A stretch of DNA of 53,812 bases. It comes from Desulfobulbaceae bacterium. Lineage in GTDB: Bacteria > Desulfobacterota > Desulfobulbia > Desulfobulbales > SURF-16. Within the stretch, counting starts at the first letter, position 1; each line of letters starts with the position of its first letter. The position numbers and the translations under genes were made by a program. Shown here piece after piece: positions 7,075 through 16,082 of this stretch. The stretch is taken from contig PKTX01000010.1 of the NCBI GenBank assembly GCA_002868945.1, positions 2,159 through 55,970 on the forward strand. Reading direction: 5' to 3'. The notes beneath the pieces are model-generated. The model was not told the origin of the DNA and ran no database searches. It was given only the letters and a program-made list of their open reading frames with translations.

Positions 7075-7959
7075 TTATGAGCCAAGATTGGCGCTCTGCC
7101 GCTGCACGGCATAGCCCATGGTTCGGTAGATCAGCTTGGCAGCGGTAAAGGCACTGTAGGCAGGGCCAACCGGCGGTGCCAGCTCGACAAAATCGGCCCC
7201 CACCAGGGGGGCGGCCCGGCACAGCGCGCCGATGAGGCCAGTGGCCATGCGCCAGCTCAAGCCGTCAGGCTCCGGGGTGCCGGTGGCGGGCAGCACGGCC
7301 GGGTCAAGGCCGTCCAGGTCAAAGGTGAGGTAAAAGGGTCGCCCCTTAACGGCAGCGACAACGTCGGCCAGCCACTGATCATGAGCGGCCATGCGGGCCA
7401 TGGTCCACGGCTGCCGGCCCTGACTGGTGCAGAGCTGCCACTCTTCCCGGCAAAAGGAGCGGATGCCGACCTGGATAAAGGGCACGGCCAGATCATCAAT
7501 GCGGCGCATAACACAGGCATGGCTGAGCCAATCGCCCTCATACTCCTGACGCAGATCAAGATGGGCATCCACCTGCACCACGCAGAGATCGGCATAATGG
7601 CGCAGACAGGCGGCCACACCTGCCACGGAGAGGGAATGTTCGCCGCCCAGGATAAAGGGCAAACCACCGGCAGCCACCACCTTCTCCACCCGGCTGCAGA
7701 GGCGCATCAGCATCTGCTCACTGCTGCCGCGGCAATCCAGGGCCGGCTGGGTGGCGATACCGGCCTGCCACGGTTCAAAGAGGAGTTCATCATCAAAGAC
7801 CTCCAGGGCGGCAGAGGCGGCCAGGATGGCGGCCGGCCCCTGTTCGGTGCCGGCCAGCCAGCTCACCGTTGCCCCATAAGGCACCGGGATAACCACCAGA
7901 CGGGCCGCCTCTTCGTCAGCCACCTGGCAACCGGGTTCCAGAAAAAAAGGCTCTGTCAT
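7075..7959 (-). CDS. speB: Agmatinase (ureohydrolase family)
   Basis: 294 residues of the arginase/agmatinase/formiminoglutamase fold. The di-manganese ligands are visible as GGEHS, VDAHLDLR, the SHA loop and FDLDGLDPA, followed by GTPEPDGLSW. The usual Thr/Ser of DAHxD is a Leu (DAHLDLR), as in many bacterial agmatinases. It should split agmatine into putrescine and urea in the cytoplasm. Position directly after speA (9 bases) makes agmatinase the best choice over arginase. A 21-base gap leads to the acidic exported protein. Confidence 0.9.
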   Translation of the reverse strand: MTEPFFLEPGCQVADEEAARLVVIPVPYGATVSWLAGTEQGPAAILAASAALEVFDDELLFEPWQAGIATQPALDCRGSSEQMLMRLCSRVEKVVAAGGLPFILGGEHSLSVAGVAACLRHYADLCVVQVDAHLDLRQEYEGDWLSHACVMRRIDDLAVPFIQVGIRSFCREEWQLCTSQGRQPWTMARMAAHDQWLADVVAAVKGRPFYLTFDLDGLDPAVLPATGTPEPDGLSWRMATGLIGALCRAAPLVGADFVELAPPVGPAYSAFTAAKLIYRTMGYAVQRQSANLGS

Positions 7960-7968
7960 TGCCCTCTC

Positions 7969-9882
7969 CTACTGCTCAAAATAGGTATAGCCCCGAAGAC
8001 CGGCCTCAAAGGCCTCCATGATCTCGCGGCGCTCCACGGCACTGATCAGACCGGCCTGCACCGCCTTTTCCGCCTTGGCCCGCACGCCGCTGGTGAGCAG
8101 ACGCGGCTCATACTCCACATAGGAAAGGACATCGGCCACCGTATCCCCCTGGATTTCGCGGGAGAAGACAACCTCGTCATTCTCATTAATCGAGACAGCC
8201 ACCACATTGGTGTCGCCCAGCAGGTTATGGAGATCACCCAGGGTCTCCTGGTAGGCGCCCACCAGAAAGACACCGAGATAATACTCCTCAGAGTTGGGGA
8301 CATGCAGCAGCAGGGTCTTCTTGATGTCGTGCAGGTCGGTGAACTTGTCGATCTTGCCGTCCGAGTCACAGGTCACATCAGAAAGCACCGCGTTACGGGT
8401 CGGCTCTTCATTGAGGCGATGAACGGGCATGATGGGAAAGAGCTGGCCAATGGCCCAGGAGTCGGGCAGGGACTGAAAGACACTGAAATTACCGTAATAG
8501 GTGTCGGCCAGAACGCTGTTGATGTTTTTCAGCTCATCCGGGACAAACTTCATGCCCTTCATGGCCACGCTGATCTTCTCCATGATGTCCCAGAAGATCT
8601 CCTCGGCCAGGGCCCGCTGCCTGAGCGGAATGACGCCGTGCCGAAACAGGGTGCGGATCTCTTCCAGGTAATAGGTGGCATCGTGAAACCACTCCTGCAG
8701 ATTCTTGGCGGAGAGGGTCTGCTGCAGGTCATGGAGGTTCTGCAGCATCTGATGGCTGTCAATGGGGAACTCGTTGACCTCGCGGATGGTGGCGAGCTGA
8801 CAGACATCAAGGATATTAAAGAGCAACACCTCATGATGGGCCACGGTGGCCCGACCCGATTCGCTGACCAGGACGGGATGCTCCACACCGGCGTCATCGG
8901 CGACACTGCCCACCACCTCGACGATATCGCTGCAATACTCCAGCAGCGAGTAGTTGCGGCTCGACTCAAAATTGGTGTGCGAGCCGTCATAATCCACGGC
9001 CAGACCGCCCCCCACATCGAGGATGCCCATGGCGGCGCCCTCCCCCACCAAGTTGACGTAAAAACGCATGGCCTCGCTGATCGCCGTGCGGATACTGCGG
9101 ATATTGGGGACCTGTGAGCCGATATGGTAGTGAAGCATGCGCAGGCAGTGCAGCTTGTCATGATGCTTTAGGGTATCCACCATCTCGATAATCTCCGAGG
9201 CGGTGAGGCCGAAGAAGGAACGATCGCCGCCCGAATCCTGCCACAGGCCACCGGCCCGGCTGGAGAGCTTGACCCGCACACCGAGGCTGGGACTGACCCC
9301 CAACCGCTCGGCGCTCTTGAAGATCAACTCCAGCTCACTGAGCATCTCCACGACAATAATAACATTGAGACCCATCTTGCGGCCGTAACAGGCCAGCTCC
9401 ATGAACTCCTCGTCCTTATAGCCGTTACAGATAATAAAGGATTCCGGATCATCGATATAGGCCAGGGCAATGATCAGCTCCGCCTTGCTGCCCACCTCCA
9501 GGCCATGCCGATATGTGCGGCCCTGGCGGGTGATCTCCTCGATCACCTGCTGCTGCTGGTTGACCTTCACCGGATAGACGCCCTGATAATGACTTTTATA
9601 GTTATTATCCTTGATGGCCTGGCGAAAGGACTTATGCAGCCTGCCGATCTGACTGGCGAGGATATCGGTAAAACGCAGGAGCAGCGGCATGCCAAGGCCG
9701 CGCTCCCGCACGCCTTCAATAATCTCATAGAGACTGACACCGGTCTTGTTCTGGCCGGGACGGGGATGGACATGGACCTCGCCCTTTTCCGATACGCTGA
9801 AATAGCCGGCCGACCAGTCGTGGATACCGTACAGCTCGGCCGAATCCTTGTGGCTCCAGGGGCGTAAATGTTTTCTATGCAC
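7969..9882 (-). CDS. speA: Biosynthetic arginine decarboxylase
   Basis: 637 residues, the standard length of SpeA, a PLP-dependent fold-III decarboxylase giving agmatine from arginine. The N-terminal barrel carries the PLP lysine in VYPVKVNQQ, and GSKAELIIAL follows. HYHIGSQ and the glycine-rich LDVGGGLAVDYDGS bind the cofactor phosphate. The C-terminal half carries VSESGRA. Start at the ATG 9882 gives the normal MHRKHLRPWSHKDSAELYGI opening. It is the third gene of the string carboxynorspermidine dehydrogenase, decarboxylase, speA, speB. Confidence 0.96.
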   Translation of the reverse strand: MHRKHLRPWSHKDSAELYGIHDWSAGYFSVSEKGEVHVHPRPGQNKTGVSLYEIIEGVRERGLGMPLLLRFTDILASQIGRLHKSFRQAIKDNNYKSHYQGVYPVKVNQQQQVIEEITRQGRTYRHGLEVGSKAELIIALAYIDDPESFIICNGYKDEEFMELACYGRKMGLNVIIVVEMLSELELIFKSAERLGVSPSLGVRVKLSSRAGGLWQDSGGDRSFFGLTASEIIEMVDTLKHHDKLHCLRMLHYHIGSQVPNIRSIRTAISEAMRFYVNLVGEGAAMGILDVGGGLAVDYDGSHTNFESSRNYSLLEYCSDIVEVVGSVADDAGVEHPVLVSESGRATVAHHEVLLFNILDVCQLATIREVNEFPIDSHQMLQNLHDLQQTLSAKNLQEWFHDATYYLEEIRTLFRHGVIPLRQRALAEEIFWDIMEKISVAMKGMKFVPDELKNINSVLADTYYGNFSVFQSLPDSWAIGQLFPIMPVHRLNEEPTRNAVLSDVTCDSDGKIDKFTDLHDIKKTLLLHVPNSEEYYLGVFLVGAYQETLGDLHNLLGDTNVVAVSINENDEVVFSREIQGDTVADVLSYVEYEPRLLTSGVRAKAEKAVQAGLISAVERREIMEAFEAGLRGYTYFEQ

Positions 9883-9911
9883 GTCTTCTTCTCTCTCTTT
9901 TCAAGACCGGG

Positions 9912-11057
9912 CTACGATAAGCGCCCCTTAAAATCCTCATAGCCGAACTCCTTGACCATCTCCAGCTCTCCATGGGTCCGCCAGATGGCAATGGCCGGCA
10001 GGTTGATGCCGTTAAAGGTGGTGGTCTTGACCATGGTGTAGTGCATCATGTCGGTGAAGACCAGACGTCGGCCCACGGCAAGGGGTGTACTGAAGCTGTA
10101 GTCACCGATAATATCGCCGGCCAGACAGGAGGGCCCGGCCAGCCGGTAGGTATATTCTTTGCGGCCCGCCGCTGCGGCCCCGACAATCTCCGGCCGGTAG
10201 GGCATCTCCAGGACATCGGGCATATGGGTGGCGGCAGACACGTCAAGAATGGCGATCTCCATGCCGTTGCGGACAATATCCACCACCTCGCCCACCAGGG
10301 TACCGGCCTGGTAACTGATGGCCTCGCCCGGCTCCAGATAGAGCTGCAGCCCATAGCGATCACGCAGCCCACAGAGGAGTTGCACCAGACCGTCCACATC
10401 ATAGCCGGATCGGGTAATGTGGTGGCCGCCGCCCAGATTAAGCCACTCCATCCCGGCCAGATAGGCGCCGAACTGCTCTTCCACCTTGGCGACGGTGCGC
10501 GCCAGCGGTGCAAAATCCTGTTCACACAAGGTGTGAAAATGGAGGCCGGAAATGCCTGCCAGGTCAGCTCCCCGGAATTCCGGCAAGGTCACCCCCAGAC
10601 GCGAACCAGGCGCGCAGGGATCATAGATGGGCACGGCACCCTCGCTGTGGCAGGGGTTGATCCGCATGCCGAATCGGGTCTGCGGATAGTCGCGGATACG
10701 ACCCTGGTAGCGACGCCACTGCGAAAAGGAGTTAAAGATCAGGCAATCGGAAAGAGCGGCCAGCTCGGCAAACTCCTCCTCCTTGATGGCGGCGGCAAAG
10801 GTATGCACCTCTTTCTGCATCTCCTCCCGGGCCAGGCGCGCCTCGTTCAGGCCACTGGCCGCGGCGCCGCTCAGATACTGCGCCACCCGGTCAAAGACGC
10901 TGAACATGGCAAAGGCCTTGAGGGCCAAGAGCACCTTGGCGCTGCTGCGCTGCTGGACATCGGCAAGGATCGCCAGGTTGCGCAGCAGGCGCTCCTCCTC
11001 CAGGACAAAACAGGGGCTGGGCACCAGCTCCTGGTATGGCCGGGCCGGTTCAGTCAT
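9912..11057 (-). CDS. nspC: Carboxynorspermidine/carboxyspermidine decarboxylase
   Basis: 381 residues of fold-III PLP decarboxylase. The PLP lysine lies in VLLALKAFAM, the His of GLHFHTLCEQ and the glycine loop LNLGGGHHI follow, and the second active-site block is EPGEAISYQAGTLV. It should decarboxylate carboxyspermidine (or carboxynorspermidine) to the triamine. The ATG at 11057 (MTEPARPYQELVPSPCF) overlaps the upstream dehydrogenase by 8 bases; a longer start at 11096 lies inside that gene and is unlikely. The neighbours speA and speB supply putrescine, so spermidine is the likely product. Confidence 0.95.
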   Translation of the reverse strand: MTEPARPYQELVPSPCFVLEEERLLRNLAILADVQQRSSAKVLLALKAFAMFSVFDRVAQYLSGAAASGLNEARLAREEMQKEVHTFAAAIKEEEFAELAALSDCLIFNSFSQWRRYQGRIRDYPQTRFGMRINPCHSEGAVPIYDPCAPGSRLGVTLPEFRGADLAGISGLHFHTLCEQDFAPLARTVAKVEEQFGAYLAGMEWLNLGGGHHITRSGYDVDGLVQLLCGLRDRYGLQLYLEPGEAISYQAGTLVGEVVDIVRNGMEIAILDVSAATHMPDVLEMPYRPEIVGAAAAGRKEYTYRLAGPSCLAGDIIGDYSFSTPLAVGRRLVFTDMMHYTMVKTTTFNGINLPAIAIWRTHGELEMVKEFGYEDFKGRLS

Positions 11058-12252
11058 GGCCGGGCTCCATCTCCAGAATGGTCCAGGGCAGGCCATGTTT
11101 GCTCAAGGCCGCCATAAAGGGGGCCGCCTCAAACTCCTCCATGTTAAAGACCCACCGACCCTGCCAGACCCCCTGCAGCATCAGCATGGCGCCGATCATG
11201 GCCGGTACGCCGGTGGTATAGCTCACTGCCTGGGAATTGACCTCGGCCCAGCACTGTTCATGGTCGCATATATTGTAGATATAGACCCGGCGCGGCCTGC
11301 CATCCTTGATGCCGCTGATCAGACAGCCGATATTGGTACGCCCCTTGGTGCGCGGCCCCAGGGAGGCCGGATCGGGCAGCAGGGTCTTTAAAAACTGGAG
11401 CGGCACGATCTTGCAGCCATCATGCTCCACCTCGTCGATGCGGGTCATGCCGACGTTCTGCAGGACACGCAGATGGGTGAGGTAGTTGTCGCTGAAGGTC
11501 ATGAAAAAGCGAATGCGCTTCAAGCCCTTGAGATTCTTGGCCAGCGACTCCATCTCCTCATGATACATGAGATAACTGGGCCGCACGCCGATCTCCGGAT
11601 AGTCGTGCTCCAGGCGGACAGTGAGGGGCTCGGTCTCCAGCCACACTCCCTCCTGCCAGTAGCGGCCCTTGGCCGTGACCTCGCGGATATTGATCTCCGG
11701 ATTAAAATTGGTGGCAAAGGGATAGCCGTGATCGCCGTCGTTACAGTCGAGAATATCGACATAGTGGATCTCGTCAAAGAGATTCTGCTGGGCATAGGCA
11801 CAAAAGACATTGGTGACGCCGGGATCAAAACCGCTGCCCAGGAGGGCCATGAGGCCCGCCTCCTGAAAGCGCGAGTCCAGGGCCCACTGCTGCTTGTACT
11901 CAAAGGTGGCGTTGTCGGGATGCTCGTAGTTGGCGGTATCCAGATAGTGGACACCACTGGCCAGACACGCCTCCATGATGGTCAGATCCTGATAGGGCAG
12001 GGCAACGTTGATAAGGAGCTGCGGCTCCACCTGGTTCATCAGGGCCACCAGCTCGTCGACATTATCGGCATCCACCCGGCGCACATCGATGTCGCCATGG
12101 CCCTTGGCCCTGATCTCGTCCCTGATCTGCTCACAGCGGGCCATGGTCCGACTGGCCAGGACAATGTCGGAGAAGATATCGCGCACCTGGGCACATTTAT
12201 GGGCAACCACCCGACCGACGCCACCCGCGCCGATGATTAACACCTTTGCCAT
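11050..12252 (-). CDS. Carboxynorspermidine/carboxyspermidine dehydrogenase (saccharopine dehydrogenase family)
   Basis: 400 residues. An N-terminal Rossmann domain (VLIIGAGGVGRVVAHKCA) is followed by the catalytic region typical of the Lys1-like family (LDTANYEHPD, GSGFDPGVTNVFCAYA). It condenses aspartate semialdehyde with a diamine and reduces the product with NADPH, the first step of the SAM-independent spermidine pathway. Identification as the carboxyspermidine enzyme and not a lysine enzyme rests on the overlapping decarboxylase gene. AGAGG stands upstream of the ATG. It is the first gene of the operon and is divergent from the sigma-54 activator. Confidence 0.93.
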   Translation of the reverse strand: MAKVLIIGAGGVGRVVAHKCAQVRDIFSDIVLASRTMARCEQIRDEIRAKGHGDIDVRRVDADNVDELVALMNQVEPQLLINVALPYQDLTIMEACLASGVHYLDTANYEHPDNATFEYKQQWALDSRFQEAGLMALLGSGFDPGVTNVFCAYAQQNLFDEIHYVDILDCNDGDHGYPFATNFNPEINIREVTAKGRYWQEGVWLETEPLTVRLEHDYPEIGVRPSYLMYHEEMESLAKNLKGLKRIRFFMTFSDNYLTHLRVLQNVGMTRIDEVEHDGCKIVPLQFLKTLLPDPASLGPRTKGRTNIGCLISGIKDGRPRRVYIYNICDHEQCWAEVNSQAVSYTTGVPAMIGAMLMLQGVWQGRWVFNMEEFEAAPFMAALSKHGLPWTILEMEPGHD

Positions 12253-12438
12253 CTTTCCACCTCTTTGCTCGGTGAGCGGCGCGATGTGACACCACCGCCC
12301 CTGCCCCTCTTTGCCGCAATCCGGCTCGTGCTGACCGGACCCTTTCCGTGCAGCGTGTTACAGGCGGTTAGCAATTTAGGTGCCACAAGCTCTTCTGCCG
12401 GTTTCAAGCCCTTGCCGCGCCCCAGCCGCCGAAAAAGA

Positions 12439-12452
12439 GAACCAGAGATTCC
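12439..12452. promoter_or_regulatory. Dyad site 1 (GAACCAGAGATTCC)
   Basis: First of three similar 14-bp dyads, lying 102 bases upstream of site 2. It is embedded in a longer inverted repeat (AAAAGAG on the left, CTCTTTT on the right). It is a candidate operator; a hairpin role in RNA is also possible. Confidence 0.4.
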
Positions 12453-12540
12453 TCTTTTCTTGTGGCAGCCAATGCGTCATGCTATAAACGGTGGAAATTA
12501 TTGTTGTGAAGCCCCTGAAACAGGACGGAAAGAAAAAAGA

Positions 12541-12554
12541 GAACCGAGAGTTCC
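12541..12554. promoter_or_regulatory. Dyad site 2 (GAACCGAGAGTTCC)
   Basis: Second dyad, with half-sites GAAC and GTTC. It is exactly 31 bases (about three helical turns) before site 3, a spacing that suits cooperative binding on one face of DNA. Confidence 0.45.
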
Positions 12555-12571
12555 TGCCTCCGCCCAAAAAA

Positions 12572-12585
12572 GAACCGCCGGTTCC
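12572..12585. promoter_or_regulatory. Dyad site 3 (GAACCGCCGGTTCC)
   Basis: The most symmetric of the three dyads, flanked by an A run on the left and a T run on the right and ending 47 bases before the activator's start codon. The A/T flanks also give it the look of a bidirectional terminator, but no upstream plus-strand gene needs one, so an operator is preferred. Confidence 0.45.
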
Positions 12586-12632
12586 TTTTTGCCAGCGTGG
12601 CAGGCCCGACACCCATCAAAAAAAAGTATGCC

Positions 12633-14036
12633 ATGCAAAATATTCTTGTCATCAGCCGTGACCCCACCATTATCAAGCCCTTTCAGGAGAGCTGTGTCGG
12701 CGACTGTCAACTGCATCAGGCCTCGTCGCTTATTGCGGGCATTGACAGCCTCAGGTCACACGGCAGCGACCTGGTCTTCATCGACATGGGCATCCTGGGC
12801 AAAGCGGCCCGCTCCAGCGGCTACAAGGCGGTTCTCCAGTCATTCTGGATGATCGTCCCCAACCTGGAAGTGGTCATCATGACGAGTCAGGACATGTTGC
12901 GCGAGGCGGTGCAGGCCGTCAAGCAGGGGGCCGGCGACTATATCACCTATCCGGTTATTGCCGAGGAGATCCGCCTGGTGGCGGCCAGTCTGCGTCAATC
13001 GCAGAAGGTGCAGAGCGAGCTTGATTATCTGCGCGAGGAATTCTGGGACCAGGAGTCGCTGGATATTGTCCAGACCAAGTGCCCGGCCATGAAAAAGGTC
13101 TTTGCCGATGTGCGTTCCGTGTCGCCCACCCGCAGCACGGTGTTGCTCACCGGTGAGACCGGCACCGGCAAAGGGGTGCTGGCCAGGGTGATCCACAAAC
13201 ACAGCAACCGCAAGGATGCCCAGTTCGTCAGCGTCCATTGCGGCGCCATCCCCGACACCCTGCTGGAGAGTGAGCTGTTCGGCCATGAGAAGGGGGCCTT
13301 TACCGGCGCCATCAAAAGAAAACTCGGCAAATTCGAGATCGCCCAGGGCGGCACCATCTTCCTGGACGAGATCGCCACCATCACGCCCTCGGCCCAGATC
13401 AAGCTCCTCCATGTCCTGCAGGACGGCGTCTTCCAACGGGTGGGCGGCGAAGAGGACATCCAGGCCAATGTGCGCATCATTGCCGCCACCAATGATGACC
13501 TGAAGAAGCTTTGCAACAGCAACGACTTTCGCAGCGACCTCTACTATCGGCTCAACGTCTTTCCCATCAACCTGCCACCCCTGCGCCACCGCAAGGAGGA
13601 TATTCCGCGCCTGGTGGAATTCTTCATTACCCGCCTCAACAGATTCCACGGCAAGGAGATCAGCCACACCCATCCCCAGGTCATTGAGGCCTTTCTTAAC
13701 TACTCCTGGCCCGGCAACATCAGGGAGCTGGAAAACATCATGGAGCGCGCCTATATCCTGGAGAAGTCGACCATCATGCTGCCGGAGAGCTTCCCGGCCG
13801 AGCTCTTCGGCCAGCAGGAGGGCGGCCCGCGCCTGGCCATGAACACCAAACTGACCCTGGCCGAGGTACGGCACCGGGCCGTGCAGGAGGTGGAATACTG
13901 TTATCTGAAGGAGACCCTGGCCGAAAACCGGGGCATGATCAAGAAAAGCGCCGCCGCAGCCGGCATCAGCAGCCGCCAGCTCCATAAGCTGATGAGCAGA
14001 TACGGACTGCGTAAGGAGGAGTTCAAGGGACGCTAG
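12633..14036 (+). CDS. Sigma-54-dependent transcriptional activator with atypical receiver domain
   Basis: 467 residues: receiver-like domain (about 1-120), AAA+ domain and Fis-type helix-turn-helix at the C-terminus (SAAAAGISSRQLHKLMSRYG). The AAA+ motifs are intact: Walker A GETGTGKG (174-181), the sigma-54-contacting GAFTGA (221-226), and Walker B TIFLDE (241-246). The receiver keeps a phosphorylatable-looking Asp51 (LVFIDMG) and Thr84. It has only one acidic residue at the first site (ISRDP), and Tyr106 (YITYPV) replaces the conserved Lys. Phosphorylation-independent control is therefore possible. The ATG at 12633 fits the domain start. It is divergent from the polyamine operon; no kinase gene is adjacent. 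Confidence 0.93.
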   Translation: MQNILVISRDPTIIKPFQESCVGDCQLHQASSLIAGIDSLRSHGSDLVFIDMGILGKAARSSGYKAVLQSFWMIVPNLEVVIMTSQDMLREAVQAVKQGAGDYITYPVIAEEIRLVAASLRQSQKVQSELDYLREEFWDQESLDIVQTKCPAMKKVFADVRSVSPTRSTVLLTGETGTGKGVLARVIHKHSNRKDAQFVSVHCGAIPDTLLESELFGHEKGAFTGAIKRKLGKFEIAQGGTIFLDEIATITPSAQIKLLHVLQDGVFQRVGGEEDIQANVRIIAATNDDLKKLCNSNDFRSDLYYRLNVFPINLPPLRHRKEDIPRLVEFFITRLNRFHGKEISHTHPQVIEAFLNYSWPGNIRELENIMERAYILEKSTIMLPESFPAELFGQQEGGPRLAMNTKLTLAEVRHRAVQEVEYCYLKETLAENRGMIKKSAAAAGISSRQLHKLMSRYGLRKEEFKGR

Positions 14037-14051
14037 GAGCCTGTCCCGGCA

Positions 14052-14087
14052 AAGACACAGAAGCAGAGAACCACCCCTCTGTGTCTT
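14052..14087. terminator. Hairpin between convergent genes
   Basis: AAGACACAGA pairs with TCTGTGTCTT (10 bp, perfect) across a 16-base loop, between the converging activator and CoA-transferase genes. It has no long T tract, so it may be a weak bidirectional terminator or a repeat relic. Confidence 0.45.
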
Positions 14088-14119
14088 CGTGTTTAGAACA
14101 GCAGCTCGCCACCCCCCGT

Positions 14120-15997
14120 CTAGAAATCAATACTGATGCTGTAGACCCCCTCTTCCAGGGCGCTTCGTACCTTGTAGCCGGAGTTGTTGAAGATGGCCTG
14201 CATCCTTTTGTTCTCGCGCAGGACCTCGGCCGTGAAGCCGGAGATACCGTTACTCTTGGCCATCTGCACCAGGTGCTGAAACAAAAAGGTGCCGATGCCG
14301 CGATTCTGCCAGGCATCGCGAATAACAAAGGCCACCTCGGCCCGATTGGTGCGCGGATCGAGGTAATAGCGGCCAACCGCGACAATGTCCTCGCCATGGG
14401 CCTCGGGCACCACCCCCACCACCGCCACATCCTTGCGATGATCGACATAGACGAAGTTATGGATCTGCTTGCTGCCGAAATGCTGCTGATGACTCATAAA
14501 GCGGTAATAGATGGTCTCCTGGGACAGGTTGTAGATCAGATCACGCATCTTTGACTCATCGGTGGGATGAACGGGCCGGAACTGGACCTGGGTACCATCA
14601 TCGAGCAGCAAGGAGGTCTTGGCCATTTCCGTGGCCACCACAAAGCGGCCCTCCACGTCGGCAAAGTCGGGATGTATAAAGTGGGCCTCAATGGCCTCCT
14701 TGAGCAGCTCCTCGCGGAAATCGGGATGGGCGATACTGATCAGGGCCAGGGAGCGCTCCTGGACGTTCTTGCCGTGCAGATAGGCCACGCCGTATTCGGT
14801 GACAACAAAGTGCACCTCGCCGCGGGTGGTGACCACGCCGGAGCCGGGCGTCAGGCAGGAGACAATGCGCGACTTGCCGGTCTCGGCATTGGTGGCGGAA
14901 ACAACGATGATCGACTTACCGCCCTTGGAGCCCGCCGCGCCGCGATTAAAATCGACCTGGCCGCCGATACCGGAATAGAACTTGTCCCCCTGGGAGTCGG
15001 CACAGACCTGACCGGTGAGATCCACCTCCAGGGCCATGTTAATGGCCACCATCTTATGCTGTCGCGAGATGATGTGCGGGTCATTGACATACTCGGTGGG
15101 CCGGAAGGAGAAAAGCGGGTTGTCGTCCACCAGGTCATAGAGCTCCCTGCTTCCCATGCAGAAGGAGGTGACAATTTTGCCGCGATCGGTGCTCTTGCGG
15201 CTGCCGTTAATCACCCCTGATCTGACGAGCTCCATGATCGAATCGGTGATGAGCTCGGTATGGACACCGATATTCTTCTTTTCAGCCAGATAGTGGAGAA
15301 CCGCCGGCGGAATGCGGCCGACACCCGGGATACGGCCCAGGCCGAACTGGACAGTGGCACCATCCTCAATAAGCGAGACGATGTGCTGGGCAATAACCTT
15401 GGTGGTCTCGTTCATGGGCTGGGAAGGCCGTTCCAGGATAGGCTCATCCATGGGCACCAGCAGGTCGATATCATAGATATCCAGGCAGCTGTCACCACGG
15501 GTCCAGGGCATCTGCGGATTGACCTGGGCAATCACCAGTGAGCCGTTTTCCGCGGCACTGCGGACAATATCCACCGAGATCCCCAGACTGACCTTCCCCT
15601 GAAGGTTGGGCGGCGTGACCTGCAGCAGGACGACATCAAGGGGCAGCTGGCCCGAATCAAAGAGGCGCGGGATATCGCTCATCAGCACCGGTGTGTAACT
15701 GCCGCCGCCCAGCTGGATCATCTTGCGGACGTTCTCACCGATGTAAAAGGAGTTCACCGTAAAACACTCCTCATACTTTTTGTCGGCATAGGGGGCTTCA
15801 CCCTTGGTGAGCAGGTGGAGGATCTCCACGTCAGAGAGCTCTCCGGCCCTGGCAACCAGGGCCTTGACCAGGGCAACCGGCTCGCCGCAACCCGTGCCGA
15901 TAAAAACGCGGTGGCCCGGTTTCACACGGGCCAGCGCCTGCTTAGGGGTGGCGACGAATTCAGCAAATTTTTCCTGCCAGGCGCTATCATATTCCAT
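14120..15997 (-). CDS. Acetyl-CoA hydrolase/CoA transferase fused to a GNAT acetyltransferase
   Basis: 625 residues in two parts. Residues about 1-440 form a class I CoA-transferase of the acetyl-CoA hydrolase/4-hydroxybutyrate CoA-transferase type, with the catalytic-Glu motif GVHTELITDSIMELV and the glycine-rich FYSGIGGQVDFNRGAAGS. Residues about 460-625 form a GNAT domain, with the acetyl-CoA loop DAWQNRGIGTFLF. The fusion suggests that acyl-CoA metabolism and lysine acetylation are linked in one chain, perhaps to regulate the neighbouring ADP-forming acetyl-CoA synthetase. That is inference; the fused architecture itself occurs in related bacteria. The ATG at 15997 has an upstream GGAG (GGAGGAGTCTT). 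Confidence 0.93.
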   Translation of the reverse strand: MEYDSAWQEKFAEFVATPKQALARVKPGHRVFIGTGCGEPVALVKALVARAGELSDVEILHLLTKGEAPYADKKYEECFTVNSFYIGENVRKMIQLGGGSYTPVLMSDIPRLFDSGQLPLDVVLLQVTPPNLQGKVSLGISVDIVRSAAENGSLVIAQVNPQMPWTRGDSCLDIYDIDLLVPMDEPILERPSQPMNETTKVIAQHIVSLIEDGATVQFGLGRIPGVGRIPPAVLHYLAEKKNIGVHTELITDSIMELVRSGVINGSRKSTDRGKIVTSFCMGSRELYDLVDDNPLFSFRPTEYVNDPHIISRQHKMVAINMALEVDLTGQVCADSQGDKFYSGIGGQVDFNRGAAGSKGGKSIIVVSATNAETGKSRIVSCLTPGSGVVTTRGEVHFVVTEYGVAYLHGKNVQERSLALISIAHPDFREELLKEAIEAHFIHPDFADVEGRFVVATEMAKTSLLLDDGTQVQFRPVHPTDESKMRDLIYNLSQETIYYRFMSHQQHFGSKQIHNFVYVDHRKDVAVVGVVPEAHGEDIVAVGRYYLDPRTNRAEVAFVIRDAWQNRGIGTFLFQHLVQMAKSNGISGFTAEVLRENKRMQAIFNNSGYKVRSALEEGVYSISIDF

Positions 15998-16038
15998 AAG
16001 ACTCCTCCGGGGAGGCGCTGTTGTTCTTGTTAATGCCG

Positions 16039-16054
16039 TTTCCGGACAGGCACT
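16039..16054. repeat. Possible family A terminal relic
   Basis: TTTCCGGACAGGCACT resembles the family A terminus TTTCTGGACAGACACT with three mismatches. It sits 42 bases before the CoA-transferase start. No second end is recognised nearby, so it could be chance. Confidence 0.3.
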
Positions 16055-16082
16055 GGTTAACCACCGTGGGCAAGGGCCGTTT

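Larger units (their letters stand above)
12253..12632. promoter_or_regulatory. Divergent intergenic region with three GAACC dyads
   Basis: No gene is seen. It separates the polyamine operon (minus) from the sigma-54 activator (plus), so promoters for both must lie here. Three 14-bp dyads of the form GAACC-N4-(A/G)TTCC occur at 12439-12452, 12541-12554 and 12572-12585. I looked for a -24/-12 sigma-54 promoter; the best GG..GC candidate near 12463 has the wrong spacing. Confidence 0.6.

Noticed and set aside
12460-12480. Possible sigma-54 (-24/-12) promoter TGGCAG...TGC
   Set aside because: The spacing between GG and GC is eight bases, not the required ten, so it does not fit.
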